64,000 nucleotides of DNA from Cornus controversa (GCA_026545225.1 CM048845.1:121461033-121525032); one strand, 5' to 3'; shown: positions 24,401-37,185, counted from the stretch's first letter. Translations and numbers: made by a program. The notes: generated from the sequence alone by a model not told the origin.

Positions 24401-24914
24401 GTTTCCAATTAATGGCTGTTTTCAATCTCATAAAGCTTTATCTTCCGATTTGTGTGTCCGCATGCAATGGCTTGCATATGCGTTCCTCAAAAGTTCCATT
24501 TGGTGCTGAGTCTCATCTTTGCTTGCTGCAGATCTTTCTGCTATTAGTGTTAAGGATCTCCTCCTACCTGCCATACAGAATTTGTTAAAAGACGCTGATG
24601 CACTTGATCCAGCACACAAAGAGGCTCTTGAAATTATTTTGAAGGATAGGTCAGGTGGAACACTAGAGGCTATTAGTAAGGTGATGGGTGCTCATCTTGG
24701 GCTTGCATCATCTATGACCAGTTTCTTTGGCGAAGGTGGGCTTTTGGGGAAAAAGGAAAGTGCAGTCCTGGCACCAGAGCCTGTTGAGCCTGCAAAGCCT
24801 GATGTGCAATTCCCCGTCGAGGACACGAGATTGAGGCGAATCATGAGGGGAGGTTTCACAGACATGCTCAGAGGCAAAGCAAAGAGTAGTGAAGAAACTC
24901 CTCCTAGCCAATGA
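21458..24914 (+). CDS. RELCH: RELCH-like protein (LisH/HEAT repeat, KIAA1468 homologue), C-terminal exons only
   Basis: HEAT-repeat protein. The animal homologue links recycling endosomes to the trans-Golgi; the plant role is little known. Exons by eye: 21458-21586, 21675-21749, 21848-22056, 22154-22271, 22389-22521, 22611-22803, 22898-23003, 23089-23229, 23327-23450, 23603-23719, 24532-24914. They join in frame from ELLPLIMCAIERHPDSS to RIMRGGFTDMLRGKAK and the stop. All introns are GT-AG except 23451-23602, a U12 AT-AC intron. Family conservation holds throughout (for example RRRERANAFCEAIRALDAT, DPAHKEALEI). Two problems. The N-terminal half (LisH, coiled coil, early HEATs) is not in the window, and the Ty3 element sits just upstream. 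And the usual segment between KYF(R/K) and EWP, about 130-140 residues in homologues I recall, is absent although the frame is preserved. It may be an expressed variant or a decaying copy. Confidence 0.85.
23451..23602 (+). other. U12-type AT-AC intron in the RELCH-like gene
   Basis: The 5' end reads ATATCCTC (U12 consensus ATATCCTT) and the 3' end AC. The branch-site-like TTCTTTAAC at 23585-23593 matches 8 of 9 bases of TTCCTTAAC and puts the branch A 10 bases from the acceptor. Splicing here joins RDY to LLSKIF in frame, as in homologues; no GT-AG choice restores this reading. Confidence 0.88.
23720..24531 (+). other. Long intron of the RELCH-like gene
   Basis: Starts gtcgat, ends ttgctgcag. 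It holds a short TA run near 23768-23782 and no recognised element or gene. Confidence 0.7.
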
Positions 24915-26383
24915 AATCTGACCTGACATGTTTTGATGAGAATGTTTTTGTTTTCCGTATATAAAGCTGAGAATTTTGTGATTCATTGACGAAGGAATAA
25001 TAACTGCTTTCTCATTAATTTGTCCAGCTTTGTCATTAGGTTGGTTAATTTGATTGTTTCGTAAGGTTTGTTGTTGAATTGGAATTTGCAGGCATTATAG
25101 ATCATCATTCGTTGTATACGCTTTTATATGGACTCTGAAGTAGTAAATTTCTGCGTTTTTGTCAGATAATGAATTGCTTATAGCACAAACTGCAAATGGG
25201 CATGACTTACAGAAGTTCATCTCCCATCTGTGTGCAGGACTTTGTCGTGTGGGTTTTTAAATATCATTTTTGTCCTATTTCTGGCTATCATTTGTCGAAG
25301 AGGAATAGCATGCTTCGTGAGCCTAAAATGGTTTTTGATGAAGCCTGTTCAGACAAATAGGAAGAGCAGGAGTAGAAAGTTGTTGACACACTGTCCAACA
25401 AAACGATAGGATGTGGACTTTAGATGGGTTGAGGCATGTTCTTGCAAGATCTAGTAGTACTACATAGGCGTTGTTGACTGTTGAGAGCCCAGAAAGACAC
25501 CATCACATTGTTTTCTTCTTCTTCTTGTATGTGTGTGTGTGTTTTATATCTTGCAAGAAAAACATGGATAATATGGTTCAAGTTGGTATTATGTAGAAGA
25601 GTGATACAGAGATAAGAAACGAGAAGACTGATTTCGGAGGGCATTTTTTTTTGTTAGAAAACCGGTCTTGGAGGGCTTTAATTGTTGAGGGGGAAAAGAT
25701 GGTTCTTCTTAAGCCACGTTGATTAATAGTAGAAAAGCATAGTCTAATTTATTAAAAGGAGCCTTTCCAAGGTAATAATCAGTACAATTTTATTTTTTTA
25801 AATAATCTTCTAAATATCATTTCATTTACAAGCTGACAGAAATTTGCAAGGTCTATAAAATTGTGTCTATATATATATACAGGGAAATGATTTTTTTCCC
25901 CAAAGTCCAACGCAATACTTGGAATGTATTTTCTTTAAATTTCTTTCATCGAAATAGTATTTAGCAGATTATAAATTTTTTTAAAAATAAATTGGTTTGA
26001 TTATTACCTTAACGAGAATGAATTTTCTTTTTTTTTTTTAATTTCCATTTTCTATGATAATCAAATTAAATTTTTTGTTTCTCTGCATTGTATTTTCTTT
26101 ACCCTCGCTTGGTTTTGTGAACCAAAAGAAGTTCAAACTAGATTGAGATGGGATTTTCACTCTGTCCACGTTCATCCTTAATCTTAGCAATGATCCATAA
26201 GATACGAAGTCATGCTGATTGATTCAGATTAGAATTGTTTAACTAGGAGCTATATGCAACACTAGGCAACATTTTAAATTTGTGTGTCACCAAGTGTAGC
26301 ATAACTCATATCACAAACAGATAAAACATCAGTTAATGATGGATCTGTTTGACATGTCAAACTATGGGGCAAATGAAGCAGGC

Positions 26384-26416
<33 letters not shown>

Positions 26417-26495
26417 CACTCAGAAAGGAAAGATCTAACGGAGTTCTAATCACATGACACCTCAACCATGCAATGTTCGTTCGTTGCATGCCAGT
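24915..26495. other. 3' flank of RELCH-like gene and non-coding DNA
   Basis: 3' UTR-like sequence follows the stop; no sharp poly(A) signal was identified. The rest is AT-rich with TA microsatellites at about 25869-25880 and 26384-26415. No gene seen on either strand. Confidence 0.5.
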
Positions 26496-27141
26496 GACAC
26501 CACCATTGACAAGCAAAAGGTTTCAATAGAATTTAAAGTTTCAAAGGCTTGCCTTGAAAGGAACGTACCTGTTATTGGGAATATGTAGAGGGTCACAAGT
26601 CCTATATGTTGCATGTGGGGGTACACTTCATGAAGATATAGGGAAAGAATTAAGTCTCGAAAAAATGTCCACAAGACAAGGCCACACTGTGGCTGTGGTA
26701 CACATTAACTATCATAACTATGTATGAGATTTGGATGAGCCGAGTATGGAGATTTTGGTGAATAGTTATCACCACCAAGGAGTTAAGGAATTAGCTCAAT
26801 GCTTTGCTCCTATGGCTTTTGCATCTGATGGTTTGATTGAAGGGTTCTATGATCCAAACAATTACATCCCACCAGAGGGCAAATTTATAGTAGGATTCCA
26901 GTTTTATCCAGAGCGAATGAGGCAGCTAAATTCACAAGAATTCGATTATCCAGGGTGTTCATTTGTGTATCAGGTGATGTGTATATATATATATAGATCT
27001 CATGTCATTGAAGGTTGATTATATGAAAATTTTTAGAACTCTCAAATCCTTGATCAAATTGTGCAGAAATTTGTGAAGGCCGCGATAGCATACCAGAAGA
27101 AGTGCTCAGCATGTGTCATGAAACCTTTGAAACTCAATTAA
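26496..27141 (+). pseudogene. Class I glutamine amidotransferase (GAT1_2.1-like) fragment, broken
   Basis: Resembles the plant GAT1_2.1 / gamma-glutamyl hydrolase-like class I amidotransferases, nuclear-encoded enzymes that hydrolyse or transfer glutamine amide groups. Recognised parts: SIEFKVSKACLERNVPVIG; then GICRGSQVL around the nucleophile Cys, reached only after a +1 shift caused by an extra A near 26580; VACGGTLHEDIGKEL; the His block [13 protein letters not shown] with [24 protein letters not shown] in place of the usual FHPE; and [16 protein letters not shown] intron (26974-27066) then leads to KFVKAAIAYQKK and the stop at 27139-27141. Lesions: the frameshift at the nucleophile, an in-frame TGA near 26725 with apparent loss of the segment before [11 protein letters not shown], His-to-Tyr in the catalytic FHPE motif, and no 5' portion. 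Confidence 0.8.
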
Positions 27142-27188
27142 GAACTGGATATTACCACCAGCTGCATCCATCAAAAGAATATGAACTT

Positions 27189-27232
27189 GAAGCAGAAGCA
27201 GAAGCAGAAGCAGAAGCAGAAGCAGAAGCAGA
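27189..27232 (+). repeat. (GAAGCA)7 minisatellite
   Basis: Seven consecutive GAAGCA units about 48 bases after the amidotransferase stop. Confidence 0.95.
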
Positions 27233-28645
27233 TTTTTTGGTTATATCACATATATGAAATTGAATGTAAGAATAACATAAAAGTTTTGGGGATTTTGCTC
27301 AGACAATTGGAAATCAAGGTTTTCAAAAACTGTTTTTAGAGAACTAAACTAAATATACACTTTGCTCCCTAACAAGCAACAACCATGCTGTTCTGTTGTG
27401 ACTAGTCTTATTAAGCTGTGGAGGAGCTATGAAGACTACAAATAACATTAAATGTTAGAGATTTGAACTGATAGAGATAAGAGTACTCAAAATATACAAT
27501 CAAGGGACTAAAATTTCCAATCATTTGGAAGAAGAAAGGAAAAGGACTAAAAGTTTGCACTTGATGAGCTGCAAGGTTTGTTTTTTATTTGTTGAACTAT
27601 CCGAATGGATAGCAGAGCTTCTTAAATCAAAGGGACCTAATTGGGAATATCAAATTAAATCAGGCTAACAAGAAAATAATTCAAAAAAATGTTTGTTCAG
27701 TATGATATATCACAACAAAAGGTTTCAGAAACTTTTAGCAGCAATTCAACTCAATAGAACATTTTTTCAACTATACATTAATTTAGGATATACTTTCAAA
27801 CATAATATGGCGGTTTAATTTCTCAAGCAGTATGGATCCCGGATGGAACATAGTAGGAGGATTGTCTTTATCACTTGGCAGTTCAAACAAAGTTTTAGTG
27901 ATTTAAATTACTGATGTTAACATTTTCATTAACACTTGCAATGCAATTTTTCCTTCCAAAAACAAGTGTGTTTGAATATGGAACCACCTAAATGGACCAT
28001 TGACAAGAACTCTGCAGTTAATAATGAGAGCTCCATCTGGGCTAAAGTCTATTATTTCTTAGGCTAATGCCTCACCCAATCTGAATACCCCTCTTCACTC
28101 TAATCCTACTTTGAGAACCAAACCAGAACACATTTCAAGGAGTCTAGTGTTAATGGTCATATTCGACGTTGCCATAGTAGATGATATATGCTCATACAAT
28201 CTCATGCCTTACTGTCTAGTGTGTACATTATTTGAAGGATTAGAGACCTATCTATCTTTTAATTGTACTTCAAATGCATCTGATTCGAGAAATTTGCAAC
28301 TGATTAATAGAGAATAACTATAGTTGTTGGAACAATGCCGCGTCTAGTATATTAAAATAACATGGTCCACTGTTTCAAACTCAAATTTCTAAAGGAATTG
28401 AATGCTATCATCTTGGGATATCAGAAGTGTCATTTTTACATCAGTTGGTGTGGGTTTTGCATACAATTTGGTCCATATATGCAATATGTCCTTTATGGAA
28501 TACTTTCCATATGATAAGAAAATGTATCACAAAGTCAACTAATGTCCCAATCTAGTGCTTTCCAATCCTTGTCTTTGAATTATATATTGAGGGCATCTAT
28601 ATCTGATTCCTTCACTTTTTTCCTTGATTTTCCTCTTGGCCAAAC
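27233..28645 (+). promoter_or_regulatory. Intergenic region and promoter of the first ectodomain exon
   Basis: No gene seen. A TATA-like tatatatt at about 28581-28588 lies some 60 bases before the ATG at 28646, which would give a very short leader. No other element is recognised. Confidence 0.45.
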
Positions 28646-29453
28646 ATGAAGTCCCGTCTTTTCTCATTGCGACCACCTTCTCCATTTCTCTTCTACATAT
28701 TCTTGATTTTAATCAATATGAATCCTCTATCTTCAAATGATACTACTAATCAATGGTACACAAAGTGTGGTACTATGTTCAACTGTGGGAAGATCACTTC
28801 AGTGGATTACCCTTTTTGGGGAAGTAACCAGCCTGCAAATTGTGGCTATCCTGGACTACAGTTAGATTGTGATGATGGTATTCCTGATATACAGATTATG
28901 GATGTGGAATACAAAATTTTGGATATCAATCAAAATACCAAAGTTCTCAAAATCACAAGGAAGGACTTCATGGAGGATATTTGTCTAGAAAATTTTTTCA
29001 ATACAACCCTTGATTCCACACTCTTTGACTATGCTTCAGGGTATGAAAATGTTACATTTCTGTATGGTTGTCCCCCTTCTGATGTGCCTATCCGCGGACA
29101 GTTCACTTGTCCCATTGATGGGATTAGACCTCAGGGTGGTTATGTTAGGCTTGGAGCTCATGGCCCCGGGTCATGTCACGCTAGTGTTGTTGTGCCCATT
29201 GCTACCAGATTTACTAGGGAAGTTGGAAATTTGTCGCGTTTAAGTCGAGGCGTTAGAGATGGGTTTGAGGTGAGATGGAAGGTTGATGCTACAACATGCA
29301 GTGAATGCAGAAGCTCAAATGGACAATGCGGACATGACCTTGTTTTGAATCAGTTTTCTTGCTTTTGCCCAAATCAGTCCTCTGGTTCCAAGACCTGCAC
29401 TACTTCACTGGCTGATAGAGGTATCTCCCCCCAAGCTTCTCCAACTACACCAG
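28646..29453 (+). CDS. LRK10L ectodomain exon A (GUB_WAK_bind + WAK_assoc), no kinase attached
   Basis: Extracellular cysteine-rich module of the LRK10L/WAK-like receptors. The family is thought to sit at the cell wall; the ligand here is unknown. ATG 28646, hydrophobic signal peptide (FLFYIFLILINMNPLSS), GUB_WAK_bind domain with CGTMFNCG, DYPFWG and NCGYPGL, several N-glycosylation sites (NTT, NVT, NLS), then the WAK_assoc C-terminus GFEVRWKVD...CSEC...GQCGHD...CFCPN. The exon ends CCA-G before gtatgt at 29454, a good phase-1 donor. If unspliced, the frame stops at 29479. No membrane or kinase exon occurs before the next ectodomain exon at 32328. It is intact with no frameshift. It could splice to a shared downstream kinase (44945 onward), encode a secreted protein, or be a relic. 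Confidence 0.85.
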
Positions 29454-31426
29454 GTATGTATGTACCTCTTTTCATTTGAAGAAAATATGAAATTTCATTA
29501 AACTTAGTTCGAGTGTGACACATTGAACACAGGATACTATTATTGAGTCTCCAGAAAGGAAATGTTTTGTATTGTCAACTCGCTTGTTACATTACGCTAC
29601 TATCATTCTTTTAGATGTCGTATCAACACTTTAGATATGGATCCGCCTCTTCTCCTCCCATACTTCCATCTTTGTTGGGAGAGAGGAGACTGGTAGGGTT
29701 GGATTGTCCAACAAATTTGATTGATCCAGTGTGTGTGAACTGAAGCCATTTGATGTTTGGTCATGCTCCATATTGGGCTGGGCTAACTTACTGCATTGGA
29801 CCAAGGCTTGTTGTATGTGTCCAGAGATCCGAGTGTGCTGAACCAGTCCCATACTGGGCGGGGCTAAGTTTCAGTTTTGACTCCAGCCCATATTTGAACC
29901 ACACACGTGGGCTTATAAATGGGCCTAAATCATACTAATATTTAGTAGGTATAGTTGTTATTAGGCTGTTAGCCCAGGGTATGAGAGGTGGCCTAGTTTT
30001 ACAAATGGAGACTGTTGTCTGATTACGTTTACAATCCATTTAGTGTAAATGCACGGTAAGACTCATTCTACTTAAACTTTATTCGTGTATTTATATCGGA
30101 TTGTAGATCATGATCTTTTTATACGGGTGTATTTATTACGTACTGCGAAGGACGTCAAGGTCACGTGAAGGTTTGTTTTGATTCACACTGATCTTCTTTG
30201 CATTGGAAGAAGTCAAGAATGTGACTTGGATTACAACCGTCCGATTATGTAACGTGATGGATATCTTCTCCTCATAAATTTCCAACCAATATGGTAACAT
30301 TATTTAATAATATGGTTGTTGAGAGATCACAGTTGGGGTTGTACAGAATTAGGTGGGTAGGATGCTAATTAATTAATTAATAATTATACTATGAAAGTAA
30401 ATTTGTAAATTAGTTTATTTTAGATATAAAACTGTTAAATTAAAACCTGAAGAAAATTTTAAATTTAATAACCTTAGCTTAAATCTATTACTAAAATAGT
30501 TTTTTTTTTTTAAAAAAAGAGAAACCATAAGAGGGTATTGTTGTAAGGTTCAATTAAAAAACCTTAGCTTAAATCTATCAATCAATGTCCATTCCAACCA
30601 GACATTTAAAGAAAGAAAAAAAAAAACAATTGATCTCCTCTTAGTCTCGAGTTGAATTATATATTTTAAGGCTTGAATTTTAAACAGTTATAAATAATTA
30701 CTTAAGAAATAAATTCTCTAAAGAATAGATATAAAATATGTAAAGTTATAAATGTATTAGAAGAAAATAAATAAATAAAAGTAATGTTAGAATTGAATCT
30801 GGTTAGGTTCAAAATGTCAACACATTTGTGTTCAATTCAATTAAGTTCGGACTAAAATTTTAATCTCAAGTTCAACTTTAATTACAAAAATAATTGACTA
30901 TGTCACTGAATAATTGAGTTGGGTTACCAAATTGCACTCCTGTATTTTGCAGACTTAATTTGTATTCATATTTTTTATTCCTCTTAAAAAATTGTGTTAT
31001 TTAAATAATTTTATCTAGTGTTTCACGCATGACAATTACATATTTTAATCATGCTATCACATCATGTGCGTGTGAAATTGTTATTTAGTGGGCATAACAC
31101 CAATTAATTGATGTGATTTATTCCAGATTTTCAACTTTGATTGTTCACAATTTGTCCAATTAAGAACTCAACAAATTTTTAACACTAAATGTCACGAAAT
31201 ATAACATCGTGTGACCAACATCAAGGAGTGATAATCACAATCGTGATACAGTGCCTTATTATTTATTTGGGGAGAGAGAAGGGGTTTTTTTTGGCAGACC
31301 TAAACCTAAATTATAGGCTTATAGCTATTATACAGTGAGATGCCAATTTATTTGATATTTTGACCCTACAAGCTTGTGATGGCTTGTTCAGCTGTCATTG
31401 GTTTGGTTTGAAATCATGTGTTACCT
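29454..31426. other. Non-coding sequence between ectodomain exons A and B
   Basis: No kinase or membrane exon was found on reading this stretch. 29640-30170 is less AT-rich, with repeated 'tactgggctgggc'-like phrases, and may be a fragment of an LTR or MITE that I cannot name. The rest is AT-rich. Confidence 0.5.
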
Positions 31427-32105
31427 ACAAGTTACAAATACTATATAAATAGTAAATACATATGACAATATATATATATATATATATATAGAAGCTTAAT
31501 ATAATTAGGATAAAAAGTTCAATCTAACAGTAAAAAGTGATTAAAAAACTAATCATGTGGTCCAAAATATCTTTTGCTATCTAGAGTCTAAAATCACTCT
31601 ACTTAAGGATCACAATTACAAGTGCGTAATAGTGTCATAGACGCGGGCACACACTAGTGTATGTGTATACAAGTTACAAATACTATATAAATAGTAAATA
31701 CAAATGACCATATATATATATATATATATATATAGAAGCTTAGTATAATTAGGACAAAAAATCTAATTTAATAGTCAAAAGTGGTTAAAAAATCAATCAT
31801 ATAGTTCAAAATGTCTTTTGGTTTCTACAGTCTAAAATCACTCTATCTAACGGTCACGGTTACAAGTGTATAATAGTATCGTAAGCACGGGCATATACTA
31901 GTGTGTATATATAAGTTACAAATACTATATAAATAGTAAATATATATATATAAAAGCTTAGTATAATTAGGACAACAAGTTTAATCTAACTATCAAAAGT
32001 GGTTAAAAATTTAATAATATGGTTGAAAATATCTTTTGTTTTCTATGATATAAAATTATTCTTTCTAACCGTCACAATTGCAAATGTACGCTAGTGATTA
32101 GGTAT
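31427..32105 (+). repeat. Three tandem copies of a 242-bp unit upstream of exon B
   Basis: 'aagttacaaatactatataa' recurs at about 31429, 31671 and 31913, a period of 242. Each copy also carries a TA microsatellite, 'agaagcttaRtataattagg' and a 'gcacactagtgt'-like end. The third copy is shorter and its TA run contracted. The array ends about 220 bases before the exon B ATG. Confidence 0.85.
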
Positions 32106-32327
32106 ACAAAATATATATATATATATACATACATACACACACACGCACACAAGTCTCTACGAGTCAATAAAATACTCAAGTCTTTCTCACTATCTTTGAA
32201 TGATCTTGCCATCAAGTGAAGTGATGTCTCTTTCCATATTCCTCTGTACTCTCTCAACCACCTGACTATTTCCATTACTCATCAATATCGTCTCCCAAAC
32301 ACTCTCTCTTCACTGCAGTTTCTTCAA

Positions 32328-33168
32328 ATGAATTCCCAAATCCTCTCAAGCTCTAATTCCCTCTTCCTTCTTTTCCTCCTAGAAATCTTGCTTTTGGTTC
32401 AAGTTCCACCATCTTTGAGTCGCCCATATGAATTTTACTACAAAGCCTGTGGTAGACAGTTCAGTTGTGGCACCATCACCGGAATAGGCTATCCTTTCCG
32501 CGGACAGGAAGAACCTGAAAATTGTGGCTATCCGGGATTAGTCCTCAATTGCAAGGACAGCAAGATCACCACTATTAACATCATGAATTTGACATACAGA
32601 GTATTGGATTTGAATCAGATTACACAAGTTATGAAGATTGCTAGAGAAGATGTTATGGAGTCTACTTGTCCAAAGGATTTCGTTAACACCACACTTGATT
32701 ATGGTATCTTCGATTACGCCTCTCAATATACTACTAACTTTACGTTTCTTTATGGCTGCCCGGATTCATTTACATTTCCGGTTACCCTGCCGGGTTTTAA
32801 CCCAATTAACCTGCCTGGTTTAAACAACCCAATTACTACTTGTGGGTATAATGGTGTTTATGTCGTGCCTGGAGGTCTAGGCCCGGGGGTTTGTAATGCC
32901 AGTGTTATCGTTCCGGTTCTTAGAGATCTGGGTTTGGGAGGATCCACAAAGTTTACGGGTTTGGATGAATTCTTCCGAGAGGGGTTCGAGGTTAGATGGA
33001 AGGTGGATAATAAAGTGTGCAGCGCCTGCACCGGGTCAAATGGACATTGTGGATATGACATTCCTTCAAAACAATCCATTTGCTATTGCTCCGATCCACC
33101 TTACCTGTCGGGTAATTGCTCAATGGCTACCAGAACCAGTAGTACACTGGAATCTACACAAACGCCGG
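32328..33168 (+). CDS. LRK10L ectodomain exon B (GUB_WAK_bind + WAK_assoc), no kinase attached
   Basis: Same architecture as exon A. ATG 32328, signal peptide (SLFLLFLLEILLLVQVPPSLS), CGRQFSCGTITGIGYPFRG and NCGYPGL, N-glycosylation sites (NLT, NTT, NFT, NAS), then GFEVRWKVDNKVCSAC and CGYD...CYCSD. It is closest to exon A of the five (shared GFEVRWKVD, NTTLD..IFDYAS). The exon ends CCG-G before gtaagt at 33169, a consensus donor in phase 1. Unspliced translation would stop at 33233. No membrane or kinase exon follows before 36429. The CT-rich leader before the ATG suits a real transcription start. It is intact; its fate is undecided between splicing to the distant kinase exons, a secreted product, or a relic. 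Confidence 0.85.
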
Positions 33169-34990
33169 GTAAGTCCTCCATATTTACAAAGAAATTTTTT
33201 TCTTCACAACAGCCTATTAAATGCTGCCTTTGACACATTACTATAGTCCAATAGTGCAAAACCTTATATATATATATATAACTGAGTAATATATAAGTTC
33301 CGCTATTTTTTTGACTCAGTTATATGCCGACAAGAGATTGTGAGTCCACTAAATACCGTGGGACTCACAAAGTCTTTGTCCGTTGTTGACACAGTCGAAT
33401 AGGCAGAAATAGAAATATATATATATATAAATATTTAGATCATAAGATTTAGTTGAATCGAGTATAAATGGATGTGGGCTGGGCTGGGTTAGGACTTAGG
33501 GAGATGAGAATTGTATAATTTCTTAAGAGGCCGAAACTAGAAGGAACCCGTGGGCCTCTAAAAGCCTGCTCACAGATTACAGTATTTTACCACCATTGGT
33601 CCTCCTTAGTCCCTCTAACATTATGGTAATTGGCAAAGTGGTGCGTCTAATTTCAATTCTACTTTGTTTTGACGAATATTGCTCCTACTGGTGTATTTTG
33701 ATGGTAATTTCCACATCACATCAGTGATGCATTCACGATCCACATGAATCTTACAAGTTACTATATTAAGTAATACCATGGTATTTTTCTAAGTGCAATA
33801 AAAAGTAATTTTTTTAACAAGGCATTCATAACTTAAGGTCACATAATTCTTCTAAATTTTTGCGTTATGTGTGCGCTCTTGACCAGCTACTCTCTCTACA
33901 AAACATAGAATTTGCTCCTCTGCTCTGTGTGACTGGGTGCATAACTCAACTTGTAAATCACGTGACATAACGTTGGTTTTTCAATCTTTTATTTATACAT
34001 ACTCATATATATAGGTCTAATGGTTGATGGTGAGTGGAACTAAACACCCCGAAAGGACTTCTACATATGGATGTTTTTTGTTTTTTTTGCTTACTCTTAT
34101 TTTGGGATGCTATGAAAAGTATAGTTGAGTTGTTGGTAGGTCACTTTGAAGGAAATGCTGATTTTTTTTTTCTTTATTCTTTTTTGGGTAGATTTTGATT
34201 CCTTACTTCCTTCGAAGATGTTTAACTCTTTTTGGTAGAGATCAAAATAAATCATATATATATATATATTTCACAAGGATATAATGCAAAGTACAAAAAT
34301 TGATTTGTTCTTTCCAATTTTCCAAGTGACAATATAGAAGAAAGTGGTTCCTCAATTAATTCTCTCTCTTTCTCTGCATAACCAAACAGAGGATGACGAC
34401 TCTTTCTCGTCTCATATTCTTTTCCTCTCTGTCCTCCATGACTTAATTTTCTGCTTTTTGACACCTAACCTGAACATATCTCTTAACTAGTCTCTATAAT
34501 AGATACATCTTTTTCATCATAGGCAGGTGAAAATGTTCCCACAGATTATTTAAAAAAACAATGAGGACAACTTTTTCAAAACAAGGACATTTTCTTTAGT
34601 TTTTTTTTTTTTTTTAACACCATTTTCTTTAGTTCTAAACTTGTAGTTTTACCAAGTGTTATGATGTGTTTAATAATCTTTTGGAGGCCAAACTTTTCAC
34701 CAAAAATCTGAGGATGGCCGTTATTTACCGTAAGTTCATGAAGTTCTAGTGTCTGTGTTGACCATATCTCTATCAACATATCTCTTACCAAGTGTTATAG
34801 TTTATGTTTGCATGTACCATAATTGAGTAGTGAATATACAACACGCGAAAAACATACCTATCACACTCTATTTATAATCTTCAAACTCAATTCCTTCTTA
34901 AACATCTCTTTTGGTAATCAGATATTGGAAATAGCCAATAGACCAACTAGCAGGTCCTAAGAAAACAAAAGTCTGAGGCCCTTGCTGAAG
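33169..34990. other. Non-coding sequence between ectodomain exon B and the C/D duplication
   Basis: No kinase, membrane exon or transposon domain seen. Short TA runs lie near 33268-33280, 33417-33428 and 34254-34269. Confidence 0.5.
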
Positions 34991-36428
34991 CTGCTAGAAC
35001 TAGAAGGGGGCTCAAGTATTAACCTGCTGCAAGAGGCTAGCCTTATTTACCCTTTAATCTGAGAGGGTGGTCACCACCGGACCAATGGGCGAATTTTGGT
35101 AGCTAACATGATATATCTCTGGGAAATCTTGCTCATATTTTCCTTATCATCAATACCTGGGTTTCAATTCTCTTCTTGTGTCCTTGGGCTAATTAAGAAA
35201 GGAGTATTTGCAAATGCCTGTTTAGAAGATTAATATTCCGATATATGGAAACTGTGCCACTAGATACCCTGCAATCAACACAATCAAACACATCTGAAGC
35301 TTAATTTAATTGTGATTAAGCTGCGTTGCACTGTACTCCAGCTCTAATTGATCATCATACTGTAAGTACATGGACAGTGCTTTACATCAATTTATGCAAG
35401 CTTCTTGTGTGCCGTGAATCAATGGAAGCTTAGATCAATTAATTACTAAGTAAGCACTAATATATATGTAGGTGTATATATGTATTTGAGGTTGACTGGA
35501 GGACTTATATTAGATATAATGGGTGTGCTATCAATCCACCGAAAGGAATTTTACATGCCATATTGGACCTATTGGTAGTTTGGCAACATTAAGAGCACAA
35601 TTGGTGGACTTTTGCATAATAAGAGAAAAGGGTTGGTAATTGCTTGGAAGAGAACATACCCACCAACTCATTTCTGCAAGTTGGATTCTCATGCAGCCCT
35701 TACTGGCCGGCATCAAATTAAGTTGCCATAGTTCACCAAACTTGTTAGTTTCTGCCAAAATCATCCATTTCAATCCTTCCATCTTCTGTAGTTGGACAGA
35801 AAATCTGATTCTATCTGCCCACATATATATTGAATCTCCAAGCAACAATTATATATGTTATATTAATTTCTTAGTATAACCTTAGAAATTATATATTAAT
35901 GTGAATCCGGATATTCTGTATTGAGTATTTGACTTTGATCTTTCTACATGTTTGCACTACTCAATATAGTTGTGATAATATTAAAATTGAAAGATGGATC
36001 GATCAGTTGCTTAATTTCTTTGGAGGTTGATATATATTCTTACCCCACCTAGAATTCCAATTTTTATTGGTACCCTTTCAGTTTCAAGATGTAAATGCAT
36101 GGCTATAAATTTATAATGTGTATATAGGTTAGGTATATAGATTCCGTGCAGAAAATGCCGTTCACTAATGTAGATTTGTATTTATTTGGACTATGTATGT
36201 ATGTCAACTTTTTCCATTCCAACAGAAGCTTCTCTTTGAAAATTCCTACCAAGTTGCTCTACTTTGTCAAAAGTCATTTAGTTATGATAGGTGATGAGAA
36301 ACCAAATTTTCAAATAATGTCCACATCCTGCTGGCTTTGAATATGAGTATGAGGATGAGGCCAACTCCATCCCCTCCATGGATTTGGGTAGCTTCAAAAT
36401 TTTCATATCTCATATCTCTCTAACAAAA

Positions 36429-37185
36429 ATGCATCCCCAACTCCACCCAACCTCTTTTCTCATATTGATGTTGTTGATCTTCATCTTAATCCTCGACACC
36501 CCCCTGAGATGTGTATGTGCGGATGATGAGAAATTCACGACCTGCGGTGATCAGTTGTTTCAGTGTGGACGCCTTGCGAAAATTAGCTATCCTTTCTGGG
36601 GAGGGAGCCGACCTGCTTACTGTGGTCACCCGGGTTTTGAGCTAAGCTGCCAACAAAATGTCCCACGGCTCACAATTCTGTCAACAACTTACCGAGTGCT
36701 AGGAATCGACAACCCAGCAGTGACTCTCACAGTTGTTAGAGATGATTTCTGGGATAATATTTGTCCAACATATCTCCGTAATTCTACCTTGGATTCCAAT
36801 CTCTTCAGCTATACTTCCAATACTGGGAACTTGACTTTGTTCTATGGTTGCCCCTTGATTCCTGGCCAAACGCAGCCACTGCCTAATCAGTTTAGTTGCA
36901 CAGTGAACCGTACCGAGAGCAACAGCTATTATTTGACCAGTCTTGAAACATGCAACAACACAATCATAGTTCAAGTTTTAGCTAAGGATTTAACAAGCAC
37001 TACAGCTTCAGTGAATATTTCAGCAGCTATTAACGGTGGTTTTGGGTTACAGTGGCAAGCAAATGATGCATCTTGCAGCCAATGTCTCCAATCGGGTGGG
37101 CAATGTGGGTATAATGATTCATTTACTTGCTACTGCGCGGATCAATCTTATCCATTGGATTGTAACGGCAATCAAACCGGAACTG
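36429..37185 (+). CDS. LRK10L ectodomain exon C (GUB_WAK_bind + WAK_assoc), no kinase attached
   Basis: I chose the ATG at 36429 because it gives a clean signal peptide (hydrophobic core FLILMLLIFILIL) and is shared with exon D; an in-frame ATG at 36378 would add 17 residues without hydrophobic character. The domain shows CGDQLFQCGRLAKISYPFWG, YCGHPGFELSC, YRVLGID, DDFWDNICP and LTLFYGCPL, then GFGLQW...CSQC...GGQCGYN...CYCAD. There are many N-glycosylation sites. The exon ends ACT-G before gtatgt at 37186 (phase 1); unspliced, it stops at 37283. No kinase exon lies before exon D at 39456. Exon and flanks are a recent duplicate of D. Confidence 0.87.

Noticed and set aside
35531-35848. Minus-strand reading frame also present at 38573-38797
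   Set aside because: Present twice only because the region is segmentally duplicated; no domain, and the two copies differ by frameshifts.
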